A DNA stretch of 64,000 bases from Promethearchaeota archaeon (GCA_019058445.1 JAHPZA010000003.1:250810-314809); one strand, 5' to 3'; numbered from the stretch's first letter, positions 47,188 through 56,743 are shown. Made by a program: numbers and translations. The notes: generated by a model not told the origin, from the letters alone.

Positions 47188-48579
47188 ATGGAAAAAAATA
47201 GTGAAGAAATTTTACATTCTAAGACAAGTATAGTTTCCTATGGATTCGGAAAATTTGTGTGGGAATTCTTAAACATGGCGTTTGGAGCGTTCGTATATTT
47301 TTATTATGAAAGTGAGTTAGGTTTAGCTTCATGGTTAACTGCTTTTGGATATATTATATTCGCGACTTGGAATGCGGTCAACGATCCTATTCTTGGATAT
47401 CTTATTGATCGTCCCTTTAAATTTACGAAAAAATGGGGGAGACGATTTCCATTTGTGTTTATAGGGGGAGTTCCGTGGATTATTACATATGTGTTGCTTT
47501 TTATACCTCCAGAGGGGGCTGGGATGTGGATTATTTTTGCGTGGCTGGTGATAACCACTTGTTTATACGACACTTTTGCTTCAATTTTCAATGTGAGTTT
47601 CTATGCGATTTTTCCGGATAAATTTCGTGCTATGGACGAGCGTAGGAGCGCAGCTGGAATCAGCACATTAGTTAGTACTTTTGGTGTGGCGTTAGGGGCA
47701 ATTATACCTCCATTATTTATCGTATTTGGTGATAGATCGACATATGCGATGCAATCAGGAGTCGTTCTTATTGTATGTTTGATTGCTTTAGCGTTGGCCA
47801 TTCCTGGAGCCCGAGAAGATCAATTCCGCATTGATTGTTATTTAGAGGCTTGTGAAAAAGGAGAAGAAAAGGCATCCTTCATGAAAACTCTAAGAGTATG
47901 TTTAAAACAGAAAAATTTTGTGGCGTTCATTTTTGCGTATATTTTTTATCGTTCATTAGTGATGATGATTGTTGCTTCTCTCCCATACATGGTAAGATTT
48001 GTATTTCTAATGGAAGCAAGCTCATTGACTCTAATAATGGCAGCGTTTCTCATAGGATCCTTTGTTTCCATCCCTATATGGATTAAATTCGCTCAAAAGA
48101 CTAATGATAACCGGAAAACCTATATGTATGCTGCGTTCCTTATGACGATACTTACTGGAATTCTTTTCTTTGTCCAAGATTATTATTTAGCGGTTCTCGT
48201 GATTTTGTTCTGGGGAATGGGGCTCGGAGGATTTTGGGTTATGATTGATCCCACTCTTAGTGATGTAATTGATGAAGCAGTTATTACTACTGAAAAAAGA
48301 GAGGAAGGAGTTTATATTGGCATTCAGACATTTTTTAGCCGCATGGCAATGATAGTGCAGGCGGTTTGCTTTGCAATTGTCCATATTTTAACAGGATTTG
48401 TTGAAGGTGCAGGACCAGAAGCTCAACCCGAGTCTGCGATATTGGGGATTAGAATGCATTTTGCGTTACTCCCAATGGTTTTTATATTTATAGCAGGTTT
48501 GATCCTATGGAAATTTTATAAATTGACACCTGACCAAGTAGCGATTAATAAAGCAAAATTAGCCGAAATGGGATTATAG
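47188..48579 (+). CDS. GPH family (MelB-like) cation symporter 5
   Basis: This 463-residue paralogue has TWNAVNDPILGYLIDRPF, FTKKWGRRFPF, and LTGFVEGAGPEAQPESAI, a slightly longer hairpin loop than its sisters. The cation-site pair is NAVND. The tail is LTPDQVAINKAKLAEMGL. It is closest to transporters 3 and 4 but is separated from them by the M28 peptidase gene. It converges on the serine hydrolase gene at 48644. Confidence 0.92.
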   Translation: MEKNSEEILHSKTSIVSYGFGKFVWEFLNMAFGAFVYFYYESELGLASWLTAFGYIIFATWNAVNDPILGYLIDRPFKFTKKWGRRFPFVFIGGVPWIITYVLLFIPPEGAGMWIIFAWLVITTCLYDTFASIFNVSFYAIFPDKFRAMDERRSAAGISTLVSTFGVALGAIIPPLFIVFGDRSTYAMQSGVVLIVCLIALALAIPGAREDQFRIDCYLEACEKGEEKASFMKTLRVCLKQKNFVAFIFAYIFYRSLVMMIVASLPYMVRFVFLMEASSLTLIMAAFLIGSFVSIPIWIKFAQKTNDNRKTYMYAAFLMTILTGILFFVQDYYLAVLVILFWGMGLGGFWVMIDPTLSDVIDEAVITTEKREEGVYIGIQTFFSRMAMIVQAVCFAIVHILTGFVEGAGPEAQPESAILGIRMHFALLPMVFIFIAGLILWKFYKLTPDQVAINKAKLAEMGL

Positions 48580-48643
48580 ATATACTATTTATATTTTTTT
48601 TCTTTCTTATTTTTAATATTTTCTATTCTCAATCTACTTATCC

Positions 48644-50104
48644 CTATAAGTCTTTTATCTTATGAAACCTGTTTCTTTCAATGTATAAATCTATTTTACC
48701 TGCAGACTCCACATCAAATTCCACATTAGTTCTCCCTCCTAGTCCTGATAAGAAATAAAACTTAAATTCATCGAGAGATTCGGGAATTAAAGGAGCACTC
48801 ATCCCATTATTGAAAGGTGTAGGGCCTTCTTCGGGTTCAAGATAAACTACTGCTCCGCGTTTTATTACGGATAATTTATTTATGCCCTTATACGTTTCAT
48901 AAAATCCCTGCAATAATGATAATTTCTGCTCTATCTCGATAAATTTAATATCTTTTAAAGGATTCTTCCCTAATAAAAATACCATAGTTAACAGAGGGAT
49001 TGCAGAAATAAGAGAATTTCCACCTCCAGAATTACATGCACATGCTATGCCAAGCTTTTTCTCTGGTATGAATCCAATGAATGATGTTGATACATTCGTT
49101 CCCCCCACATGAAAAATTGTTGTATGCTCAAAAAAATCCTCAATTATGATCCAACCATAGCCATATCCCACTTTCTCAAATTCCCCTATTGCATCGCGTA
49201 TTATATCAGTTTCAATATAGTTTGTATGCATTTTTTGTATCAAATCTTTATTTAATATCGTTGTTCCCTCAAAAGTACCTTGGTTAATATTCATTTTTAT
49301 GTAATTTATCTGTTCGATAGCCGAACTAAGCAATCCCCCCGGAGCAAAAATATATTTATCGAAGGGATGAGACGCAGGCTCGATTTGGATAATATTTCCA
49401 TTTTCAAATTTTGGAAAGTATGCTGTCATGATATCCGAATCTTTTTCAAACTCATCTCTTAAAAAACAGGAACGTTTCATGTTCAGAGGATTTAGTATGT
49501 TCTCTCTCACATAATCTTCGTATTTCATGTTACTAACTTTTTCAATAACCACACCCAACATTGTATAACTTTCATTTGAATAAGCGAAGCGTTGTCCTGG
49601 CTCAGCTGCAACCTCTTGTTTCGCATCGTTTATGAAAGTTAAATAATCATCCCAGCTACTCAACGGAATATGATATTCATTGTAACCAGCATTACGACCA
49701 AGTAAAATTTCTGCAGTACCAAGATTAGGAATTCCAGATGAATGAGTTAAAAGATGATGAATGGTTATTGGATTTCTTTTCTTACCCAATTTAAAATTGA
49801 AATATTTTTTCACTGGATCATATAAATCTAATTTACCTTGTTCATATAACTGCATTACTGCTAATGCTGTATAAGATTTTGTGCATGAACCAAATCCATA
49901 TAACGTGTTGGGTGTAGCAGGGATATTCATTTCTAAATTTCTAGCACCAAATCCTTTAGCATAAAGTATATCTTCTCCTGAAAGAACGGCTAGACTCATT
50001 CCAGGTATTTTAGATTCTTTCATAATGGAAGCAATGGAACTTTCCAAAAGTTCAAGTATGCCTACCGGAATAGTCTTTGGAGTATCGTTTTGACTCATAG
50101 ACAT
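48644..50104 (-). CDS. Serine beta-lactamase / S12 peptidase-like hydrolase
   Basis: This 486-residue protein has the class C/S12 motifs: SCTK with Ser73 and Lys76, YSNESY (about 163-168) and HVGGTN. It lacks a signal peptide, so it is cytoplasmic. Archaea have no peptidoglycan, so an esterase, D-amino-peptidase or amide hydrolase role is likelier than beta-lactam cleavage. The C-terminal part (about 390-486) is a beta-rich domain. It is 52 bases upstream of the dehydrogenase gene on the same strand. Confidence 0.87.
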   Translation of the reverse strand: MSMSQNDTPKTIPVGILELLESSIASIMKESKIPGMSLAVLSGEDILYAKGFGARNLEMNIPATPNTLYGFGSCTKSYTALAVMQLYEQGKLDLYDPVKKYFNFKLGKKRNPITIHHLLTHSSGIPNLGTAEILLGRNAGYNEYHIPLSSWDDYLTFINDAKQEVAAEPGQRFAYSNESYTMLGVVIEKVSNMKYEDYVRENILNPLNMKRSCFLRDEFEKDSDIMTAYFPKFENGNIIQIEPASHPFDKYIFAPGGLLSSAIEQINYIKMNINQGTFEGTTILNKDLIQKMHTNYIETDIIRDAIGEFEKVGYGYGWIIIEDFFEHTTIFHVGGTNVSTSFIGFIPEKKLGIACACNSGGGNSLISAIPLLTMVFLLGKNPLKDIKFIEIEQKLSLLQGFYETYKGINKLSVIKRGAVVYLEPEEGPTPFNNGMSAPLIPESLDEFKFYFLSGLGGRTNVEFDVESAGKIDLYIERNRFHKIKDL

Positions 50105-50156
50105 ATTAGGATGTTTATTTATTTAAACCTTTTTAGCTTTGGATATTCATAAGACC

Positions 50157-51200
50157 TTAGAAAGTTTTTACAAATTTAATGATATCTTGTATTTTCTCAT
50201 TATCCATAATTAATGTTGGTAAGTTATAAAGAGAATATAGTAAGTTTTCGTCTACCACGTAATTTTTTACTTGTGCTAAAGCTGATTTTAAATGAGTATA
50301 AGATATCCCCTGATGTTTGGGGGTAAAATTTAATTTAATATCATCTAAAAATTGCATTATATCATCTGAAGAGAATTGAGCATATTCCTCCTGTAAATAA
50401 AGACTTATCAAAATATTCATTCCTATAAGATTCCCGTGGATATAATGATCATGAGTAATTGATTCTAAACAATATGCTAAAAAATGCTCACTCCCCTCCT
50501 CAGGACGAGCATTTCCCCATCCTTCACACAAAAGTACCTCCTTATAAAATCCATCCACTAAGGCTTGTATTCCCTTTTCAGTCACGTCTCTAATTTCATT
50601 TCTAGAATCCACTAAATTATTTGCGATGGATTTAGCTCTATTGAAAACACTCTGGTCAAATTTTTCATCTATTTCATCTTTTGCGATTAACCAATCTCCC
50701 AATGCTGACGTGATAGATATTGTGTCTGAAACGCCTGCTCTATTTAGAAATTCTGGAGCCTCTCTAATTAAATCAAAATCAATAATGATATCCTTCGGAT
50801 TACTTTCCCCGATATACTTCACTTTATTATCGATTCTAACGGCAATTGCAGAACATAAAAAAGCATCTACAGAAATGATTGATGGCATAAGATATAGTTC
50901 TAAATTAAAATTAAATTCTTCTTTGAATTTCCAAGCTAAGAATTTTGCTGAATCACACGCCGTACCCCCACCCATACCTACAATAGCATAGTCATCCGTA
51001 ATAAATGGTTCAAAACTGTTGTAAAACTTTTCTAAGCTATCTAAAGACATATCATAATTAAATTCCAAATATGTAGGCTTGTTGGTAATTCTATTTTCAA
51101 TAATTTTCCATGGCTCCTCCATGGTAATGAGAATATATTTATTTAATGAATCTAAAGTATCAACTGCAAGCCATTTACCAAAATTTGGCTTAATAACCAT
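50157..51200 (-). CDS. Glycerol-1-phosphate-dehydrogenase-like / iron-alcohol-dehydrogenase family protein
   Basis: This 347-residue protein has the NAD-binding loop VGMGGGTACDSAKF (about 75-88), PSIISVDAFLCSAIAVR (the G1PDH/AraM-type substrate loop), GVSDTISITSALGDW with a metal-binding Asp, and EEGSEHFLAY with a metal-binding His. A further His is in HDHYIHGN. These features place it in the G1PDH/AraM/glycerol-dehydrogenase superfamily. G1PDH makes the archaeal lipid backbone, but this copy could also act on a sugar phosphate or polyol, as its catabolic neighbours suggest. Confidence 0.75.
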   Translation of the reverse strand: MVIKPNFGKWLAVDTLDSLNKYILITMEEPWKIIENRITNKPTYLEFNYDMSLDSLEKFYNSFEPFITDDYAIVGMGGGTACDSAKFLAWKFKEEFNFNLELYLMPSIISVDAFLCSAIAVRIDNKVKYIGESNPKDIIIDFDLIREAPEFLNRAGVSDTISITSALGDWLIAKDEIDEKFDQSVFNRAKSIANNLVDSRNEIRDVTEKGIQALVDGFYKEVLLCEGWGNARPEEGSEHFLAYCLESITHDHYIHGNLIGMNILISLYLQEEYAQFSSDDIMQFLDDIKLNFTPKHQGISYTHLKSALAQVKNYVVDENLLYSLYNLPTLIMDNEKIQDIIKFVKTF

Positions 51201-51321
51201 AAATAAAATAAGAAGAAAATAAAAATAAAAATTAGGAAAAGATTTTTTTTATTCTAAATAAAAAATCTTCTAAAAAACTAGACGAGAATTGATTAGACCT
51301 CTCTATTAAATTATTCTGTAT

Positions 51322-52725
51322 TTAAATTTTCAATTGTCGTAATTTGATTTTAATTTCCTCTGCCTTTTGTGGAGTTATGTCGTAATATTTCCAAAAAATT
51401 ATCAAGCCTATAGCAACAAATATTCCAGGTATTAATCCTAAGTGAAGTCTTATGCCAATTAAAGCCAATGGTGTTTGTGTATCTGATCCCTCAACAAAAC
51501 CTGTTAATTCATGAACCGTTGCAAGTGTTATTGCTTGAAGTACCCTTGCTAAATTAATAAAGAAATTCCGAATCCCTCCATAGGTACTCTCTCTACGTTT
51601 TCCACTTATACTTACAGACTCATCGATCACGTCGCTATATACTGGACTTAACATTACCCAGAAACCACCTATAGCTATTCCAAATAGAAAGACAATGATT
51701 ATTATACCTATTAAGCCATAGGTAAAAGTCATTATAATTGCAAAACAAGCCATCAAAAATGCTGAGATTATAAATGTTTTCCGATGATCTTTGGTTTTGT
51801 TAGTATAAAGCAACCAAAATGGAACTGAGACTATTCCGCCTATTAATAGCATTCCTGATATGATAGCCACCATCTCAACCTGTCCTCCTAAATTAAATCT
51901 AGCAAAATATACAAATGAAGCCAACATTGTCTGAACTAAAGCTTGATATAAAGTATACAGACATAAAAACGCAACGAAATTTTTTTGAGAGAACATATCT
52001 TTTAGACTTTTAAAAAAGGAATCTCTTTCCTCTTCCTTATAATGCATTAGATAATTTTCAACCGTTTTTTTGTCATCTCTTACACCAGGGATCATAAAAA
52101 TCCAGCATACGAATGAAATTGCGACGCAAACCCATGCCATTAATGCGTATGAACTAAAATTCCCATAAACTATTATAAAAGAAGGTAATATAAAAGCTAA
52201 AACTGAACCGATAAAACCCAGATATACTTCGAACATTGCCATCGTTCTACGTTCAGATCTATTTCTAAATTTATCAGGAAGTAAAGATAAATAATTTACA
52301 GTCCAAAGAGATTCAACAACATCAAAAAGGCATGTCGAAAAAACCAGCCAGCTGAAGACAATCCAAGGTGATTCTTGAGCATCTATATTCGGTGGCATGA
52401 AGATAAGTAGAAAACATACAAGCATTGGTATATACCCTAACATAATGAATGGAAATCTTCTTCCCCATTTTTTCGTAAACTTAAAGGGGCGATCTGTCAA
52501 ATAACCGATAAGAGGATCATTAAAGGCATCCCAGATTGCGTAAATTGCTATTCCAAGTCCGACTAATAAAGAATTTAATCCAATTTCAGCCTCGTAAAAG
52601 AAAAATATCAAAAGACTGAGCACTCCTTGGATTAATTCAATAGGAAGACTTGTCACATTGTAAGAAATAAGTTCTTTTTTAGAATGAAGCTTTATGGGAT
52701 AGTTATTACTTTCATTAACGTCCAT
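51322..52725 (-). CDS. GPH family (MelB-like) cation symporter 6
   Basis: This 467-residue paralogue has IWDAFNDPLIGYLTDRPF, FTKKWGRRFPF, and LTGFVEGSDTQTPLALIGI. Unlike the plus-strand transporters, it has Asp at the first cation-site position (DAFND), as in MelB. It also shares the helix I-II sequence IELIQGVLSLLIFFFYEAEI with transporters 7 and 8. An AGGAG Shine-Dalgarno site precedes the start. Its promoter keeps a weaker form of the shared motif. Confidence 0.92.
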   Translation of the reverse strand: MDVNESNNYPIKLHSKKELISYNVTSLPIELIQGVLSLLIFFFYEAEIGLNSLLVGLGIAIYAIWDAFNDPLIGYLTDRPFKFTKKWGRRFPFIMLGYIPMLVCFLLIFMPPNIDAQESPWIVFSWLVFSTCLFDVVESLWTVNYLSLLPDKFRNRSERRTMAMFEVYLGFIGSVLAFILPSFIIVYGNFSSYALMAWVCVAISFVCWIFMIPGVRDDKKTVENYLMHYKEEERDSFFKSLKDMFSQKNFVAFLCLYTLYQALVQTMLASFVYFARFNLGGQVEMVAIISGMLLIGGIVSVPFWLLYTNKTKDHRKTFIISAFLMACFAIIMTFTYGLIGIIIIVFLFGIAIGGFWVMLSPVYSDVIDESVSISGKRRESTYGGIRNFFINLARVLQAITLATVHELTGFVEGSDTQTPLALIGIRLHLGLIPGIFVAIGLIIFWKYYDITPQKAEEIKIKLRQLKI

Positions 52726-52754
52726 TTTCTAATTCTCCTAATTAATTTTAATGA

Positions 52755-52783
52755 TTTTATTATTAGTTTTTAATGTTTATAAA
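52755..52783 (-). promoter_or_regulatory. TATA box plus weaker transporter motif (transporter 6)
   Basis: On the minus strand TTTATAAAC (52783-52775), ATTA, then AAAACTAATAATAAAA (52770-52755). Spacing is the same as at the plus-strand promoters and 11 of 16 motif bases agree with transporter 5. The motif lies 30-45 bases before the ATG. Confidence 0.45.
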
Positions 52784-52813
52784 TCTATTTTTAACTAATT
52801 TCAATTCCTCAAT

Positions 52814-54733
52814 TTATCTAAACCATCTCTTTGCGGTTATAATTCGGTTGAAAATCCATAAAAATAGATTTCCATCATTTTCAGGCCTCCAAGCTTTCCA
52901 CGTTTCTGAAGGAATAAAGCCATGGTCCACCATTAAATCCGGAAAAGGGCCGAGATTTTTCTTATTCCATTTTATATCTGCTGTAATAATGGTTCTCTCG
53001 TTTGAATTAGCATTTTTAGGGATAGTTATTAAGATTGGAATTGCCTTAAAAGTATTAGGTTCAATAATTATTGTTTCACTTGAGGGGGAAGCCTTCCAGC
53101 TATCGGGTAAATTCACGCTATATTCTAACTTGCTTTGCTTGTTGAGATAATTCCGAATAATAAGATTGGTCTTAAATTCATCTCCTGGTTTGGCTACAAT
53201 TCTGATCGGTTTGAAGCAAATCCAATTTGGATCAAGCCCCATATTTGGATTATCCTGTGCTACAATATCGTTAATTACAGGTTCGTATTCAGAAACAAAT
53301 TCTTTAAATTTCTTTAATAGGGATTGGTCTACTTTGATAATACCGTAATGACTAATGGCAATATACTCAGGGTTACATTTCAATAAAATATCAGCACATT
53401 TCATAAATCCAACTTGTTCCCCTAATCTACAGAAGTTAAGTCCATTTAAATTCGTATCCCGATCTACAAACGATCTTTGTGTAATTGTATCTCCTGCAAA
53501 AAAGATAGATTTTCCATCAATCTTTCCGAAAAGACTCATATGATATTCTGTTTGACCGGGGAAGTGGAAAATCTGGAATTCATACTCGTCCCATTTGAAA
53601 ATTTCCTTATCCTTTAAGACTCGATCTACCTTAATTTGCTGGTCTATTAAACATCCAATTCTATAGTGCGTAGGATTTTCCAAAACATCTACCATATTCT
53701 CTAAAGCATACACTTTAAGCCCTTGTTTATGCTGCAAAAGCGGGATTCCTGATGTATGATCATCATGGTAATGCGTTGGTAAAATAAAATCAATTGTTTC
53801 AATATTATTCTCTTTTAAAATCTTTTGTAATTCGGGGAGTTCATATCCATGCTCATCATCTCCAGCAAAATCAATTAGCATACAATTTTTATTATTCCCT
53901 TTAATTATGAATGGAGGACAGATATCTCTATGAAAAATATGTGGAAATTCTTGTTTTATATCAACAGTTTTCATTTCCCTTTCAGTTAATTCAGGTACCT
54001 CAATATCTATCCCCGAAAATCTGGAACAAAATGAAAATCTAGCCCGTTCGAATTTGTTTTTTAAAAGATCGATCTCTTTTTTGGGACTATCAATAATTGC
54101 TCCATGCGAGGGTAATAATACATCAGGGTGGGATTCCATTAGTTTTTTAAAGGATTCAAGTGAGCGCTTTATACCTCCCTCTCCATTATCATTATAGATA
54201 TATTCTAAATCATAATACGTAATCACTTTCGCACCAGAATGAATTAAATCTCCTGTAAATGCAAGAACTTTTCCATTATATTCCAAGATATAGGAAATTG
54301 AGCCTGTTGTATGGCCACTTGTACGAAGGATTTTAAATTGGAAAGGGTTCCAGTTAAAAATGTCACCATTCTTAAAGGTTTTCTCTAAAGGAATATTATA
54401 AGTCGAAACAAAAAATGTAGGTTTAAAATAGTAAAGATTATAGTAAGGTTGTGTTTTCCAGAATTCCTCAGCAGAAACAAACAATTTTCTTTCATGACGT
54501 GGAGCTGCTATTTTAATATTGCGCTCTAATGCCTTTATATCACCAAAACATTGATCTCGATGATAATGTGTGTGAAAAATATAATCAATCGTATCAATAC
54601 CTAATTCCGGTAAATAGTTTAATATGGCTCCTGAGCCGAAATCTATAAGTATTGCCTTTTTTCCATTTTTGATTACGTAAACATTTATAACGTCCTTAAA
54701 AAGATAAATATCTTTAAAAATTTCAGTAGACAT
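52814..54733 (-). CDS. Protein with two tandem metallo-beta-lactamase domains and an Ig-like C-terminus
   Basis: This 639-residue protein repeats the MBL fold. Domain 1 (about 1-230) has THYHRDQ (His56, His58, Asp60, Gln61), SGHTTGS, TGDLIHS and PSHG. Domain 2 (about 245-500) has THYHDDH, PGQTEYH, AGDTI and SHYG. Each domain therefore keeps a different incomplete ligand set: Gln replaces the final His of the first motif in domain 1, and Gln replaces the PGHT His in domain 2. About 515-620 looks like a beta-sandwich (LEYSVNLPDSWKASPS). Substrate unknown; hydrolysis of a small ester or lactone is plausible. Confidence 0.85.
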   Translation of the reverse strand: MSTEIFKDIYLFKDVINVYVIKNGKKAILIDFGSGAILNYLPELGIDTIDYIFHTHYHRDQCFGDIKALERNIKIAAPRHERKLFVSAEEFWKTQPYYNLYYFKPTFFVSTYNIPLEKTFKNGDIFNWNPFQFKILRTSGHTTGSISYILEYNGKVLAFTGDLIHSGAKVITYYDLEYIYNDNGEGGIKRSLESFKKLMESHPDVLLPSHGAIIDSPKKEIDLLKNKFERARFSFCSRFSGIDIEVPELTEREMKTVDIKQEFPHIFHRDICPPFIIKGNNKNCMLIDFAGDDEHGYELPELQKILKENNIETIDFILPTHYHDDHTSGIPLLQHKQGLKVYALENMVDVLENPTHYRIGCLIDQQIKVDRVLKDKEIFKWDEYEFQIFHFPGQTEYHMSLFGKIDGKSIFFAGDTITQRSFVDRDTNLNGLNFCRLGEQVGFMKCADILLKCNPEYIAISHYGIIKVDQSLLKKFKEFVSEYEPVINDIVAQDNPNMGLDPNWICFKPIRIVAKPGDEFKTNLIIRNYLNKQSKLEYSVNLPDSWKASPSSETIIIEPNTFKAIPILITIPKNANSNERTIITADIKWNKKNLGPFPDLMVDHGFIPSETWKAWRPENDGNLFLWIFNRIITAKRWFR

Positions 54734-54756
54734 TTTTCAAGGAATAAAATATATTA

Positions 54757-55113
54757 TTAAATTTTATCCATTAAATAATCAATAAATTCTGAATCAATGG
54801 TACCAAACACCCTAATCACATCTTCTGATTTAAATGCTTTAAAATCATCAAAACTAAGGTCTATATCGTCTCCTGTTTCTAAGGACTTGAACATTTTTAG
54901 TTTAAAAAAATTATAAACTAACTCATATGAATAAACTTCTGTATTTTTTGAGTCTAAAATTAATTGGCTATTATAATTTTCCTCAATTTCCTTTATTAGA
55001 TCTTTAATTTTAATATTTTTTAAATTATTCTGCTGTAAAAATTCTGAAATATTGAGAAAACTATTTATTTCTATTTCCTTCGTTATTAATTCTACAATTT
55101 CTTTTGATTCCAT
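54757..55113 (-). CDS. Hypothetical acidic protein, third gene of an unknown operon
   Basis: This 118-residue protein is not recognised. It is acidic and mostly helical (IKIKDLIKEIEENYNSQLIL, then ESLETGDDIDLSFDDF-like acidic centre). It starts 11 bases after the stop of the gene at 55125, so it belongs to the same transcript. It may bind its neighbours. Confidence 0.6.
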   Translation of the reverse strand: MESKEIVELITKEIEINSFLNISEFLQQNNLKNIKIKDLIKEIEENYNSQLILDSKNTEVYSYELVYNFFKLKMFKSLETGDDIDLSFDDFKAFKSEDVIRVFGTIDSEFIDYLMDKI

Positions 55114-55124
55114 AATTTTGAATA

Positions 55125-55781
55125 TTATATTTTAGTAATCGTTTTATTTTTAATATCTATCAAAATGTTAGAATATGCCTCTAAAGGAAAAAAACTGCGA
55201 AATAGTCTAATATCTTCTAATTTTTCTTCATTCAATACTTTTAAATTTCCGCTCTCAATAATCTTCTGATATTGTTCAAATTTGTCCCTTATAATTTCAA
55301 AACGTTGAATTTTTGAATAGAGCTCCTTAAATTTTTCTTTAAAATGATGAAAATTGGTTAAACTTTCTTTTAATTTATCACATTTATCTTTAAATACATC
55401 TCGCTTGATTTTTTCATGAAATATATCGCAAAATAAAAGTTTAAATGGTGATATAGAATCATTTTCATTTAATTGCTTAAATAAATCATGTTGTTTATTA
55501 AAATTAATTAATTCATCCGTGTCAATGAATCTTTGAAAAATTCTTTTAATACTTTGATTTAATCTATTAAAATCTTTTAGTTTAATTTTAGATTCTAATA
55601 TTTCCTTTATGGTATTTCTTAAATAATAGAATCCTAATGTAAGTTTTGTTTCTTCAACTTGATTATCAGGATTGATGAGGGTAACTCTAATTTTCCCTAA
55701 ATTAAATATGCGCTCCTTGGCAAGATCTTGAAAGTTTTTAATTTTGTCCTGTAATACATTTAAAGAATATTCTAAACTCAT
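55125..55781 (-). CDS. Hypothetical helical protein, second gene of an unknown operon
   Basis: This 218-residue protein is not recognised. It is charged and largely helical or coiled-coil (about 95-185, rich in Lys, Glu, Phe). A short beta-prone segment near the N-terminus (GKIRVTLINPDNQVEETKL) is the only other visible feature. Its start codon lies one base after the stop of the first gene, indicating tight coupling. Confidence 0.6.
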   Translation of the reverse strand: MSLEYSLNVLQDKIKNFQDLAKERIFNLGKIRVTLINPDNQVEETKLTLGFYYLRNTIKEILESKIKLKDFNRLNQSIKRIFQRFIDTDELINFNKQHDLFKQLNENDSISPFKLLFCDIFHEKIKRDVFKDKCDKLKESLTNFHHFKEKFKELYSKIQRFEIIRDKFEQYQKIIESGNLKVLNEEKLEDIRLFRSFFPLEAYSNILIDIKNKTITKI

Positions 55782-55782
55782 A

Positions 55783-56514
55783 TTAATTTGGATTTTGGTT
55801 GATTTCAGTTAATGAATTTTTTTCAAATTTTAATTTTTGAACCATAATATCATAGATTTTTTCTCTTACCTCTTTATTATCGGTAAAATCAATATGATCC
55901 ATTTTTAGAAAGAATTCTCCAAATTCTTTTTGGATTTCAGATGTAAATTGGTTCATCCTTTCTATTAATATTGGTGAAGGTACTCTTCCTAAAATAAATA
56001 ACACCGCTAAATCACTATCTTGAAAACGAATCATCTTAAATTCCATACCCTCAACACTTAATCCTTTAAGTTGTCGTTCAATGGCCTCCTGACTAAAGCT
56101 AGTTATTGCAGTAAAAAGACCAATAACTAACTCAATACTTTTTTTAAAGATTGAATGATTCCAACCAAATTTTACAAGCCCAGCTGACGCGTTAAAAATT
56201 ATATAACTCTTAATACATTCTACGTCAGGATCGCCTTTAAGTAACTCTATTAAATATAACCGAATTAACTCCAGTTCTTGATTAAAATCCGGGAGCTCAA
56301 AAAGATCTTCAAAATCACTTACTTTTTTTTCTAAATTTGACTCAATGATTAATTCAATCGTTGATTTAATATCCATTAAATAATCTTCATTTTGCAGATT
56401 GCTTTTTAATATATCTTCAGTGCCCTCAGAACGATTTTCAAATTTCTCTAATAAATAAACCTTCCTTAACTTATCAAATGCATCAACAATTCCAGGAGTT
56501 ATAGCATTTATCAA
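55783..56514 (-). CDS. Longin-like domain protein, first gene of an unknown operon
   Basis: This 243-residue protein has a helical first half. At about 120-210 there is a pattern I associate with Asgard longin/roadblock-type folds: IGLFTAITSFSQEAI (helix), VEGMEFKMIRFQDSDLAVLF (beta hairpin), ILGRVPSPILIERMNQF (strand and helix). There is no GTPase motif. Longin and roadblock domains scaffold small GTPases in eukaryotes, so a GTPase partner is plausible. This assignment is by pattern only and is uncertain. It starts the three-gene minus-strand unit ending at 54757. Confidence 0.6.
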   Translation of the reverse strand: MINAITPGIVDAFDKLRKVYLLEKFENRSEGTEDILKSNLQNEDYLMDIKSTIELIIESNLEKKVSDFEDLFELPDFNQELELIRLYLIELLKGDPDVECIKSYIIFNASAGLVKFGWNHSIFKKSIELVIGLFTAITSFSQEAIERQLKGLSVEGMEFKMIRFQDSDLAVLFILGRVPSPILIERMNQFTSEIQKEFGEFFLKMDHIDFTDNKEVREKIYDIMVQKLKFEKNSLTEINQNPN

Positions 56515-56743
56515 TTTAATCTCAATGACTCAAAAAATTTAGTTTTGTTATTATTTCACTATATTTATATAAATTCTGTTATTTTAATTATTTCTTATTA
56601 AAACAATTATTCTTGTTGTTAATGGTTAACATAAAATAATAAAAATAAAATTTTAAATAGAATTGGTTAGACTAGATATTTGCTATTTTTGTCAGGAAAA
56701 TTGGAGATTATAATAATTTATTTCAGTATTAGAGGAGTTTTTT

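Noticed and set aside
48644..50104. Serine hydrolase as an antibiotic-resistance beta-lactamase
   Set aside because: There is no signal peptide, and archaea lack the usual target; the fold is shared with many esterases and peptidases.
50626..50991. 121-codon plus-strand frame
   Set aside because: It is the shadow of the G1PDH-like gene on the minus strand.
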